DNA of 64,000 nt from Pseudocalidococcus sp964653145 (GTDB lineage Bacteria; Cyanobacteriota; Cyanobacteriia; Thermosynechococcales; Thermosynechococcaceae): the NCBI GenBank assembly GCA_964653145.1, contig CAZZCG010000019.1, positions 1 through 64,000 of the forward strand. Reading direction: 5' to 3'. Position numbers and translations under genes: made by a program. Of this stretch, positions 16,771 to 24,928 are shown piece after piece (the stretch's first letter is position 1; every line of letters starts with the position of its first letter). The notes under the pieces are model-generated. The model saw only the letters and a program-made list of their open reading frames with translations. It had not been told where the DNA came from and did not search any database.

Positions 16771-18249
16771 ATGGCCTTGATTATTGCCGGTGAACGCAGT
16801 GGGGTGGGGAAAACAACGGTTACCTTATCCCTCTTAGCCAGTCTTGCGGAGAATTCTAGCCAAACCGTTCAATCCTTTAAAGTTGGGCCGGACTATATTG
16901 ATCCAATGTTTCACCAGGCCCTGACCGGACGCCCCTGTCGCAACTTGGATGTGGTTTTAACCTCGGAAGCCTATGTCAAAAGCTGCTTTGCCCACCATGC
17001 CAATGTTTGTGATTTAGCAGTGATTGAGGGGGTGATGGGTTTATTTGATGGGGCTAATGATCCGCACAAACTCGCCCCCTGGGATTGGGGAAGTACCGCC
17101 CACATTGCCGCGTTGTTGCAGTTACCAATTTTATTAGTCGTCAATGCTGGCGGCACCTCGCGGTCAATTGCGGCCCTCGTCCGTGGCTATCAAACCTTTG
17201 CCCCAGAGCTCAAGATTGCCGGGGTTGTCTTAAACCGGGTCAGTAGTCCGCGGCATTTGGAACTTCTCACCCAGGCCCTAGAACAAATTCAGATGCCAGT
17301 TTTGGGGGTGTTTTATCGTCAAGCAGAAATTACCATTCCGGATCGCCATCTTGGCCTAGTTCCCACAGGGGAATTAACTGAGTTTGAGCTGATCAAAACC
17401 AAGCTGGCGGAATTGGGAAAAACCAGTTTTCATTGGGAAAAACTTTGGCTCCTCCTCGGCACCGAGAAAACCCGCATTGACCCCAGGTCTGCGGACAAAT
17501 CTACTCTGAACCCAGGCCGGGTAGAACTCCAACATTCATCCTCGCCAGCGGGAATCCTTCAGGTTAGACCCAGTCAGCCAAGAATTCGCCTTGGGGTAGC
17601 CCAAGATGCGGCCTTCAATTTTTACTATGCCGACAATTTTGACATTTTAGAATCTGTTGGGTTTGACCTCGTGGCCTGGAGCCCGTTGACCGCGGCGACG
17701 ATTCCTGAGAAGATTCACGGTCTCTATTTTGGTGGGGGCTTCCCGGAAATCTTTGCGGCCCAACTGAGTCAAAATCAATCCCTCCGCAATCAACTCAGGC
17801 AAGTTATTTCTCAGGGCCTACCCACCTATGCCGAATGTGGGGGACTGATGTACCTTTGCCAAGCCATTGTGGATTTTGAACATCGGGAATACCCCATGGT
17901 CGGGATTATCCCCAGCAAAGCCACCATGGACAGCCGTTTAACCCTGGGATATCGCCAGGCCCGCCGCCATCAACTCCAGTCAGAGATCCCCCAAAACTTA
18001 CCCTCGGCCTGGATCACGGAATCTGAGGTGCTGTGGGGCCATGAATTTCACCGCTCGAGCCTCAACCCCGTTCCAACCAATCCGCTCTATGGCCTTAGGA
18101 ACTACGATGGCGGCAATCCCCACACCGAAGGCTGGCGGATTCAAAATTTGATTGCCTCCTATGTCCATTTGCACTTTGGTGGCTCTCCCCAGATTCCGCA
18201 GCGGTGGTGGCAGCAATGCTTGGACTATCAACGGCAATACCCCAGCTAG
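16771..18249 (+). CDS. cbiA: Cobyrinate a,c-diamide synthase
   Basis: Glutamine- and ATP-dependent amidation of the a and c side chains of cobyrinate. The 492-residue protein has an N-terminal dethiobiotin-synthetase-like P-loop domain (GERSGVGKTTVTLSLLASL, VGPDYIDPMFH, VIEGVMGLFDGA). A class I glutamine amidotransferase domain follows, with the catalytic cysteine in YAECGGLMYL and the histidine region HEFHRSSL near 430. The linker carries an insertion at about residues 235-270 rich in Ser and Pro. It lies 70 bases after the CbiG-CobJ gene and is probably in the same operon. Some cyanobacteria use the symbol cobB for this gene. Confidence 0.93.
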   Translation: MALIIAGERSGVGKTTVTLSLLASLAENSSQTVQSFKVGPDYIDPMFHQALTGRPCRNLDVVLTSEAYVKSCFAHHANVCDLAVIEGVMGLFDGANDPHKLAPWDWGSTAHIAALLQLPILLVVNAGGTSRSIAALVRGYQTFAPELKIAGVVLNRVSSPRHLELLTQALEQIQMPVLGVFYRQAEITIPDRHLGLVPTGELTEFELIKTKLAELGKTSFHWEKLWLLLGTEKTRIDPRSADKSTLNPGRVELQHSSSPAGILQVRPSQPRIRLGVAQDAAFNFYYADNFDILESVGFDLVAWSPLTAATIPEKIHGLYFGGGFPEIFAAQLSQNQSLRNQLRQVISQGLPTYAECGGLMYLCQAIVDFEHREYPMVGIIPSKATMDSRLTLGYRQARRHQLQSEIPQNLPSAWITESEVLWGHEFHRSSLNPVPTNPLYGLRNYDGGNPHTEGWRIQNLIASYVHLHFGGSPQIPQRWWQQCLDYQRQYPS

Positions 18250-18467
18250 ACCCATCCTTCCTTCTGCCCAACCTGAGCCATGACAAAAATCCGTTCCGAA
18301 CTATTCAGCATTTTGATGTTTCATTGCTCAGACCAGGAACGCGACAGCCCATTTCTGAGTGAGCGGATCAATATAACGTGGCCAGAAGTTGTTATCAGGG
18401 GGTTTTAGGATTCCCAGTGTGTGCATTAGCCCTCACATTTGCTGCCCTTAAGAACCCATTAAGAAAC

Positions 18468-18509
18468 GTATCAGCTATTACACTGAGGCCCCCCATTCCC
18501 CGCTAGGCT
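18468..18509 (+). promoter_or_regulatory. NtcA-activated promoter of the amino-acid ABC transporter
   Basis: GTATCAGCTATTAC at 18468-18481 is a perfect GTA-N8-TAC box. Exactly 22 bases later TAGGCT (18504-18509) gives the TAN3T -10 element. This is the canonical class II NtcA promoter layout, in which the box replaces the -35 element. Transcription should start near 18516. Confidence 0.7.
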
Positions 18510-18546
18510 GACAGGAGATATTTTGTTGCGGTGGAGTAAGCTACTT

Positions 18547-20079
18547 GTGTTCCAGGCCAGGCCCCAACGGTTCCTAACCACACTTTTGCTGATCCTCCTG
18601 ATCCTGTTTGGCTGTGCCCGAAGTCAAGGCGATGTTGGCCCGGTGCTATCTGTTGGCATGGAACCCACCTTCCCCCCCTTTGAATTTCAGCCCGGCGCTG
18701 GGGAAGTGGTTGGCTTTGATGTGGATCTCATGCGAGCAGTGGGGGAGGCAACGGGCCTGGAGGTGGAATTTAAAACCATGAACTTTGATGGCTTAATTCC
18801 AGCGTTGACCGTGGGGCAAATTCAGGCGGCGGTTTCCGGAATTACGATTACCCAAGAACGCTTAGAGGTGGTGGATTTCTCCCGGCCCTATTTTGAAGCC
18901 ACCTTAGGCATTGGGGTGCTGCCGAAAAATCGCAATCTTGATACCTTTAAAGCTCTTGAGGGTAAACTCATCGCTGTCCAAATTGGTACTGCCTCCGCCG
19001 ACCAGGCCAAGCAAATTGCCAATGCCCAAGTCACGATTTACGATACTGCCGATTTAAGTATTCAATCCCTCCTCAATGGCACCGTTGACGCGATTATTAA
19101 CGACACTCCCTCATTGCTCTACAGTATTGCCCGTGGGGGTTTTAGCCAAATTCAAGTCTTTCCCCAAGCCGCCACCGCCCAGTTTTATGGGGTTGCCACT
19201 CGGCCCAATTCCCCCTATCTGAGGGTGATCAACGCAGGCCTGGACAAAATCCTGGAAGATGGTACCTACGAGGAAATTTACCGGAAATGGTTTAAAGCCC
19301 CCGCCCCCGCTTTACCAGCCTTAGCCCCGCCCCAGGAAGAGCAAAGTCAACGGGAACAGGGCCTGATGGCCAACTTAAAAATTGTGGCCCGCTCCATTCC
19401 CGCCCTCCTTCAAGGCACCGTCATCACCCTGCAACTCAGCGCAGTGTCGATCATTTTTGGCATTGCCGGGGGGTTAGTCCTCGCCCTGATTCGCCTTTCA
19501 AAAAATGTCTGGGGGTTGTGGTTTAGTGCCGCCTACATTGACTTTTTCCGGGGAACGCCGCTGTTGGTACAAATTTTTATGATCTATTTTGGGATTCCGG
19601 GGATTTTTCAGGGCCTGGGGCTTGATTTTAGTCCGGATCGGTTTGTTGCCTCCGTTGCCGCCCTGAGCCTGAATGAAGCTGCCTACATGGCCGAGATTCT
19701 CAGAAGTGGCTTACAAGCAGTGGAAAAAGGCCAACAGGAAGCAGCAGAATCCCTGGGGATGAGTGGCTGGCAAACCCTCCGCTATGTCGTCTTTCCCCAG
19801 GCCTTCCGACAAATGGTTCCAGCCTTGGGCAACGAGTTTATTTCCATGCTGAAAAATACCAGTTTAGTCGCGGTGATTGGCTATGAAGAACTCTTCCGCA
19901 AGGGCCAGTTGATCGTTGCGAATGATTATCGGCCGTTTGAAATTTATGCAGCCGTGGCCGTGATTTATCTGATCATGACCGTAGTGGCGGCCCGGGCCTT
20001 TGATTACCTGGAATACCGTCTCTATCCTGATAAACGTCCCCAAAACATTACCGGTGGAACCCCCGCTGTCTCTACCTAA
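18547..20079 (+). CDS. Amino-acid ABC transporter, substrate-binding and permease fusion
   Basis: A polar-amino-acid importer subunit in which a periplasmic binding domain and a membrane domain are one chain. A lipoprotein signal ends LILFGC. Residues about 30-250 are a family-3 binding protein (GMEPTFPPFEF, GFDVDLMRAVGEATG, GTVDAIINDTP). Residues about 275-500 are a HisM/GlnP-type permease with the EAA loop EAAESLGMSGWQTLRYVVFP. The layout matches the BgtB subunit of the Synechocystis Bgt system. No ATPase gene is adjacent, so that subunit must be encoded elsewhere. The frame opens at 18523 (TTG), but the NtcA promoter predicts an mRNA start near 18516. The GTG at 18547, with GGAG ten bases upstream, is therefore preferred. 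Confidence 0.9.
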   Translation: MFQARPQRFLTTLLLILLILFGCARSQGDVGPVLSVGMEPTFPPFEFQPGAGEVVGFDVDLMRAVGEATGLEVEFKTMNFDGLIPALTVGQIQAAVSGITITQERLEVVDFSRPYFEATLGIGVLPKNRNLDTFKALEGKLIAVQIGTASADQAKQIANAQVTIYDTADLSIQSLLNGTVDAIINDTPSLLYSIARGGFSQIQVFPQAATAQFYGVATRPNSPYLRVINAGLDKILEDGTYEEIYRKWFKAPAPALPALAPPQEEQSQREQGLMANLKIVARSIPALLQGTVITLQLSAVSIIFGIAGGLVLALIRLSKNVWGLWFSAAYIDFFRGTPLLVQIFMIYFGIPGIFQGLGLDFSPDRFVASVAALSLNEAAYMAEILRSGLQAVEKGQQEAAESLGMSGWQTLRYVVFPQAFRQMVPALGNEFISMLKNTSLVAVIGYEELFRKGQLIVANDYRPFEIYAAVAVIYLIMTVVAARAFDYLEYRLYPDKRPQNITGGTPAVST

Positions 20080-20114
20080 CTCCAAAGACTTCCCGCTAAT
20101 TCCCCCAGGCCCCC

Positions 20115-20444
20115 GTGGTTGTCCCATCCCCCCCTTCCCCGCTCTACGCGCAGATCTATGATCTGGTTCGCCAAATCCCCCCCGGCCAAGTCGCCACCTA
20201 TGGTCAAATTGCTCGCATCTTAGGAGTACCACGCCGGGCCCGGCAAATCGGCTATGCCCTATTTCGGGTGGCCCCAGACTCAGACATTCCTTGGCACCGG
20301 GTTGTGAATTCCCGCGGTGAAATTTCCTACGCCCCCCAACGTCAGGGAAATGATGATCTTCAACGCTGGCGACTGGAAACGGAAGGGATTATTTTTGATG
20401 CGTCCGGCAAAATTAACCTAAAACAGTTTCAATGGCCTGGATGA
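20115..20444 (+). CDS. Alkyltransferase-like protein (ATL)
   Basis: A 109-residue member of the O6-alkylguanine methyltransferase fold that lacks the acceptor cysteine. The active-site motif reads DIPWHRVV, with Trp where MGMT has Cys (PCHR). This is the defining change of ATL proteins, which bind and flag O6-alkylguanine for nucleotide excision repair without removing the alkyl group. The helix-turn-helix TYGQIARILG and the arginine-finger region PRRARQIGYAL are present. The start is a GTG 35 bases after the ABC-transporter stop. The next genes encode a SprT protease and UmuD, giving a run of DNA-damage functions. Confidence 0.9.
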   Translation: MVVPSPPSPLYAQIYDLVRQIPPGQVATYGQIARILGVPRRARQIGYALFRVAPDSDIPWHRVVNSRGEISYAPQRQGNDDLQRWRLETEGIIFDASGKINLKQFQWPG

Positions 20445-20477
20445 TAGGAATTCATCAATCCGCCAACCCTCTCAACC

Positions 20478-21038
20478 ATGGCTCAATTTCCATCTCCCTT
20501 AATCATTGCCGCCACCCCTGCCCAGGCGCCGCCGCCGGATTCCAACCTCAAGACAAATCTAAATGACCTCTATCACCAGGCCCAAATCAGGGTTGAACCC
20601 AATGTTGCCCGCCACCTTCAGCCCTTGCTCAGCCAACCTTTAGATGTGTTCTGGAATTACCGGATGCGCAGTTGTGCCGGCCGGGCCTGGGGAGGAGAGA
20701 CAATTCAACTCAATGCCCGTCTCCTCAGCCAAAACCCCACGGAACTGCCCGCCACCTTTCTCCACGAACTCGCCCACATTTGGGGCCATCGCCTCTTTCA
20801 AGCTCGGGGCCATGGACAGGCCTGGCAAACCCTCATGGCCTGGATGGAACAACCCATCCACCGAACTCACCGGATGGATGTGTCACGGTTGGCCCACCGA
20901 CAGAAAGCCTTTGCCTATCGCTGTCAGTGTCAACAGCACTGGCTCAAAACGAAGCGACACCACAAGGTTCTCCAGGGCCAGATTTACACCTGTCGGCGCT
21001 GTTTAGCCCCCCTGATCCAGATCCCTGAATCTTGCTAG
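20478..21038 (+). CDS. SprT-like zinc metalloprotease
   Basis: A 186-residue protein with the zincin motif HELAHIWGH (His-Glu-x-x-His plus a downstream histidine, with RGHGQAW following). A C-terminal zinc ribbon is formed by CQCQQHW and CRRC. SprT/Spartan-family proteases in eukaryotes cut DNA-protein crosslinks; bacterial SprT proteins are less well studied. A leading segment of 30 residues is Pro/Ala-rich. It lies 33 bases after the ATL gene and 36 before umuD on the same strand, which supports a DNA-damage role. Confidence 0.88.
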   Translation: MAQFPSPLIIAATPAQAPPPDSNLKTNLNDLYHQAQIRVEPNVARHLQPLLSQPLDVFWNYRMRSCAGRAWGGETIQLNARLLSQNPTELPATFLHELAHIWGHRLFQARGHGQAWQTLMAWMEQPIHRTHRMDVSRLAHRQKAFAYRCQCQQHWLKTKRHHKVLQGQIYTCRRCLAPLIQIPESC

Positions 21039-21074
21039 AATTAACTTGTTGATTTTCGTACAGCAATCAAAACC

Positions 21075-21653
21075 ATGGGTAAAGGTGGAGCCAGACCGGG
21101 AGCAGGCCGCCCCAAGGGAAGTGGCAAGTATGGAGAACCAACCCAAGCTATTCGCCTACCGATCCGCGTGATCCAGGCCATACCAGCGTTACTTTCCCAG
21201 TCACCATCCCCGATAAAACCAGAGATTCCCGCCCTCAGCGATCTCTATCGGCCCCAGATGGGCAAAGAGTTGAGCCTGCCGCTGTATCAGATGCCCGTAT
21301 CCGCTGGATTTCCCTCCCCGGCAGACGACTACATCGAACAACGGTTAGACCTGAATCGTTTCCTGATTAAGAACCCAGCCGCCACCTTTATGGCCCGTGT
21401 TTCTGGGGATTCAATGGTCGGAGTCGGGATTCACGATGGGGATATGATTGTTGTCGATCGCTCCCTAGACCCCCAAGATGGGCAGATTGTCATCGCAGTC
21501 TTGGATGGAGAATTAACGGTTAAACGCCTTCGACAGCACTATCATCGCATCGTTCTCCAGGCCGAAAACCCTAACTATCCAGATTTGGAAATTTCGGAGG
21601 AGCGGGCGTTTCAGGTTTGGGGAGTTGTTACCAGCGTGATCCGTCGGCTCTAA
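21075..21653 (+). CDS. umuD: UmuD-like SOS mutagenesis peptidase
   Basis: A LexA-fold S24 peptidase. The auto-cleavage region reads SAGFPSPADDYIEQR, so the scissile bond is Ala-Gly rather than the Cys-Gly of E. coli UmuD. The catalytic Ser is in SGDSMVGVGIHDGD and the Lys in DGELTVKRL. UmuD' normally partners UmuC to form DNA polymerase V. The chain is about 50 residues longer at the N-terminus than E. coli UmuD and begins GGARPGAGRPKGSGKYG, a Gly/Arg/Pro arm like an AT-hook. No umuC gene follows; the next item is a Uma2 pseudogene. No clear cyanobacterial LexA box was seen in the 36-base gap upstream. Confidence 0.92.
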   Translation: MGKGGARPGAGRPKGSGKYGEPTQAIRLPIRVIQAIPALLSQSPSPIKPEIPALSDLYRPQMGKELSLPLYQMPVSAGFPSPADDYIEQRLDLNRFLIKNPAATFMARVSGDSMVGVGIHDGDMIVVDRSLDPQDGQIVIAVLDGELTVKRLRQHYHRIVLQAENPNYPDLEISEERAFQVWGVVTSVIRRL

Positions 21654-21750
21654 CCTGGCCTGGTTTCAATCCAAGGACTTTCCAGGAAACGGCCACCCTT
21701 GAAATTGCGTACACTGAGTCCATAATCCACCGTGCTGGGAGCGACGACCC

Positions 21751-22479
21751 ATGACCATTGCCCTCGACCGAGCTCTCGAGTATCCCGACAGTGATGGCCA
21801 ACCCATGGCAGATAACACCGTCCAATTCCGCTGGATTGTTCTGATTAAGGAAAATCTAGAGTACCTCTTTTTAGGGCAACCGGATGTGTTTGTTGCTGGA
21901 GACTTATTGTGGTACCCCGTGGAGGGCCGGCCAGACCTGCGCGTCCCTCCCGATGTGTTAGTGGTTTTTGGGCGACCCAAGGGTGAGCGAGGCTCCTATC
22001 GACAGTGACAAGAGGAAAATGTTGCGCCCCAGGTCGTCTTTGAAATCCTATCGCCGAGCAATACCACCAAGGAAATGAGCCGCAAAGTCCTCTTTTACAA
22101 CCGCTATGGTGTGGATGAATACTACATTTATGACCCAGACAAGAAAGAGCTAACGGGCCTGGAGCGAGTTCAGGGAGAATAAACTCCAATTGAAACCATC
22201 AACCATTGGGTTAGCCCCCGTTTACGGATTCGGTTTGAGCTCACTGACACAACCCTGAATTTATATGATTCTCAAGGCAATCTTTTCCTCTCTCCAGTAC
22301 AACTACGTCAGCGGGTTGAAGAGGAAGCGAAACGAGCTGAATTAGAAGCAGAACAGGCCAATCGGGAAGCGGAGAGAGCTACGCAAGAATCACAACGCGC
22401 AGAACAGGAAAAAGCCCGTACCGATCGCCTAGCAGCACAACTCCAGACCATGGGCATTGAGCCAGATACTCTTCGCTAG
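21751..22479 (+). pseudogene. Uma2-family (DUF820) nuclease-like protein, broken by two stops
   Basis: The reading frame starting ATG at 21751 encodes a typical cyanobacterial Uma2/DUF820 restriction-fold protein with a C-terminal coiled coil. It is interrupted by TGA at 22006-22008 and TAA at 22180-22182, with the natural stop TAG at 22477. Recognisable pieces are GDLLWYPVEGRPDLRVPPDV, then after the first stop VVFEILSPSNTTKEMSRK and YGVDEYYIYDPDKKEL, then a Glu/Ala/Arg-rich repeat tail. The frame is otherwise undamaged across 243 codons. The TGA probably replaces a Trp or Arg codon. Uma2 genes are highly multiplied in cyanobacteria, so loss of one copy is unremarkable. Confidence 0.88.
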
Positions 22480-22528
22480 TTAGCTAGGCCTGAAAATTTC
22501 AGGGGACTATGTTGATACGGCCGAATTG

Positions 22529-23476
22529 CTAATGCGCCGGAACTCGATGGCGTGGTAATTCATAGGTCAGGAAGTCCTTGGCCAGCTTGCTATTGGGAAA
22601 AATGGCCTGGGCCTGGGCAAGGAGGTCTTCCACTCGCAGGGCATTCCCAGGGGCATAGCGGGGGCTGAAGTGGGTTAAAAACAAGAGATGAACCTGGGCA
22701 GCGGCAGCAACTTCTGCGGCCATGGTTGCGGTGGAGTGGAGTCGTTGCTCAGCCATTTCCACATCTTGGTGGGCAAAGGTGGCTTCGTGGATCAAGACAT
22801 CGGCCTGGTAAGCCAATTGAATTGAGGTGTGGCAGTAGATTGTATCAGTGCAATAGACCAGGGAGCGTCCGGTTTCAGGTGGGTCACAAAATTCTCGACC
22901 ATCAAACTTGCGGCCGTCCTCTAGGGTGATGGTTTTTCCCTGTTTCAGTTGACCATAGAGGGGACCAAAGGGAATTTCCAGGGCCTGGGCTTTGGCAACG
23001 TTGAACCGACCGGGGTGATCGGCTTCTTGCACCCGATACCCAAAGGCCGTAACCCGATGGTGGAGTGGCCCGCAGGTGACGGAATAGTCAGCATCTTCAT
23101 AAACCAGGCCCGGGGATACTGTATGAACCCGCAGATCATAGTGCAAATGCATTTGAGACCATTTTTGGCAACTCTCGATGTAGCGGTCTAAACCAGGGGG
23201 GCCATAGAGATCAATCTCAGTCACTGTCCCGGCCATACCGCAACTGGCCAATAAGCCCATCAGGCCAAAAATATGATCCCCGTGCATGTGGGTGATGAAA
23301 ATTCGGCGGATCTGGCTGCTGCGTAAATCACTTCGGATGAGTTGATGTTGGGTGCCTTCACCGCAGTCAAAAAGCCAAATTTCACCGCGTTGGGTTAGGC
23401 GTAATGCCACACTGGACACATTGCGGGAGCGGGTGGGAACCCCTGAACTTGTGCCTAAAAATGTAATTTCCACCAA
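22529..23476 (-). CDS. rnz: Ribonuclease Z
   Basis: Endonuclease that trims 3' trailers of tRNA precursors lacking encoded CCA. The 315-residue short form shows the metallo-beta-lactamase zinc motif THMHGDHIFGL, preceded by FLGTSSGVPTRSRNVSS and LFDCGEGTQHQL. Later ligands are in CGPLHHRV, YCTDTIY and LTHFSPRY, and HEATF is the fold's late histidine motif. It is monocistronic, and its start codon lies 79 bases beyond the 3' end of the DUF3370 gene on the same strand. Confidence 0.95.
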   Translation of the reverse strand: MVEITFLGTSSGVPTRSRNVSSVALRLTQRGEIWLFDCGEGTQHQLIRSDLRSSQIRRIFITHMHGDHIFGLMGLLASCGMAGTVTEIDLYGPPGLDRYIESCQKWSQMHLHYDLRVHTVSPGLVYEDADYSVTCGPLHHRVTAFGYRVQEADHPGRFNVAKAQALEIPFGPLYGQLKQGKTITLEDGRKFDGREFCDPPETGRSLVYCTDTIYCHTSIQLAYQADVLIHEATFAHQDVEMAEQRLHSTATMAAEVAAAAQVHLLFLTHFSPRYAPGNALRVEDLLAQAQAIFPNSKLAKDFLTYELPRHRVPAH

Positions 23477-23555
23477 TCAACCCCAATTTGACACCTTTTT
23501 TGATGATAGGGGGGCCACTGACAGCCAGCCCATTCCGCACCCGGTTCCTCTCAAC

Positions 23556-24926
23556 TCAGTTCCGCGCTTGGGTCGCAAAGGTCAGCATTTGTACGGGGGT
23601 GGCATCGGGGGGATAGAGAAAACTAAATTGCACCAGTCGGGTTTCCTGAGGTTGGAGGGTCAGAGTCACCAGTTCCGGGCCCTGTTGGCCTTGCTTTTGC
23701 ACCAAATGGAAAAACCGACTTTGGGGTGTACCTTGATCATCCCGATAACGAAATCGCACAGTTCCCCGGAAAAAGATGCGATTCGGAGGGGGGGAGAGAA
23801 ATCGTAAGCCAGCTTCAAGGTTATTGGTTTTGACGGGGCTTTGAACGGTAATCGTGACCGTTTGCGGCTGATTCGTCGGGTTGAAGAGGGGAAAGCTTAA
23901 ATCATACTCAATTCCATAGTTACCGTGGGCCTGGTAAGCGGTGTCATCATAGCGGGCGATCAGGGGTGCGGCCTGGACTTGATTTGTGCCAAAGGTACCA
24001 CCCATAACGGTGCTTAAGGGAAAGGAAACCTGTTCACCGGCGGCGGGAATCGGCAAGCGCTCGGTTTGATTTTGCCATCGCGAGCCAATACCAACCCCAG
24101 CAACACGGCTATAGATGATTGGGCCGGGAGCACCGGGAACTGAAGGGGTATTATCCCGAGGAGTCACTAGAGAACCAGTTTTGAGAAGAGCTTGCCAATC
24201 CCTTAACTCCGGAGCGGTTTCGTTGCCCTGTTCATTCTGCCGGGCATAGAGCCCCAAACTGGCTAGATACAGGGGGCCATCACTACGCAGGCGCAACAGG
24301 GCTGAGCGGCCATTCAGGGGTGGAGTCAGTTCTTTTACGGGGATGGGCAAATTTAAGACCATCTCACTGCTGCGGGGGGGAATGACAATCTGCGCCGGAA
24401 AACTAGCTTGGCGCTGGCCCCGGAGAATATCGGTCATCACCCGATCACCAGGCCCCGCAAAGACCGTTCCTAAATCGTTGGGTTGAGTAGCGGGGAGGGG
24501 AATAAAGGGGGCATCGGGTTGGCTGACATAACTCGCGGCCTGGAGAATGTTGAGGGTGACCGGACGATTAGTGGGGTTTTGGGCAATTACACCGAGATAG
24601 AGGGTGCGTAAGTCTTCGGGCGTGGCGGGCTTAGCGATGTGGTGGACAAAAATATCAAAGCGGCCGTTAAAGCGGACATTTAGGTGGGCCTGGGGCTTGG
24701 CCATTCCCTGGGGTGGAAAGGTTGAGAGTAAAATTCCCTCCTGGGACACCACCTCTGGGCTATTGCTGTTAAAAACTTTGACTTGATCCAGGCCCCCCGG
24801 CAGAGGCAAAACAGTTTGCGGCTGGAGAATAGTCTCAGGAGTTGGCGGTTGTGCCAGGCCCAGCGGGGGTAAGGAGAGCGCCAAGCTGGTTAGGGTCAGG
24901 GCTGTCAAGGCAGTGGGAGTGCGCAT
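23556..24926 (-). CDS. DUF3370 family exported protein
   Basis: A roughly 456-residue protein of the cyanobacterial DUF3370 family with an N-terminal signal peptide (hydrophobic run ending LGLAQP). Conserved stretches include LPGGLDQVKVFNSNSPEVV, ILLSTFPPQGMA, FDIFVHHIAKP and AASYVSQPDAPFIPLP. The role is not established; it is presumably periplasmic or outer-membrane associated. The ATG at 24926 is adjacent to the stop of the upstream J-protein gene (a TTG at 24932 would overlap it), so the two are translationally coupled. Confidence 0.85.
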   Translation of the reverse strand: MRTPTALTALTLTSLALSLPPLGLAQPPTPETILQPQTVLPLPGGLDQVKVFNSNSPEVVSQEGILLSTFPPQGMAKPQAHLNVRFNGRFDIFVHHIAKPATPEDLRTLYLGVIAQNPTNRPVTLNILQAASYVSQPDAPFIPLPATQPNDLGTVFAGPGDRVMTDILRGQRQASFPAQIVIPPRSSEMVLNLPIPVKELTPPLNGRSALLRLRSDGPLYLASLGLYARQNEQGNETAPELRDWQALLKTGSLVTPRDNTPSVPGAPGPIIYSRVAGVGIGSRWQNQTERLPIPAAGEQVSFPLSTVMGGTFGTNQVQAAPLIARYDDTAYQAHGNYGIEYDLSFPLFNPTNQPQTVTITVQSPVKTNNLEAGLRFLSPPPNRIFFRGTVRFRYRDDQGTPQSRFFHLVQKQGQQGPELVTLTLQPQETRLVQFSFLYPPDATPVQMLTFATQARN

Positions 24927-24928
24927 AA

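Noticed and set aside
21039..21074. LexA box in front of umuD
   Set aside because: No palindromic match to the cyanobacterial LexA consensus was found in the short gap.
23352..23807. Plus-strand ORF of 151 codons across the ends of rnz and DUF3370
   Set aside because: Antisense to two well-supported genes, with a low-complexity product.
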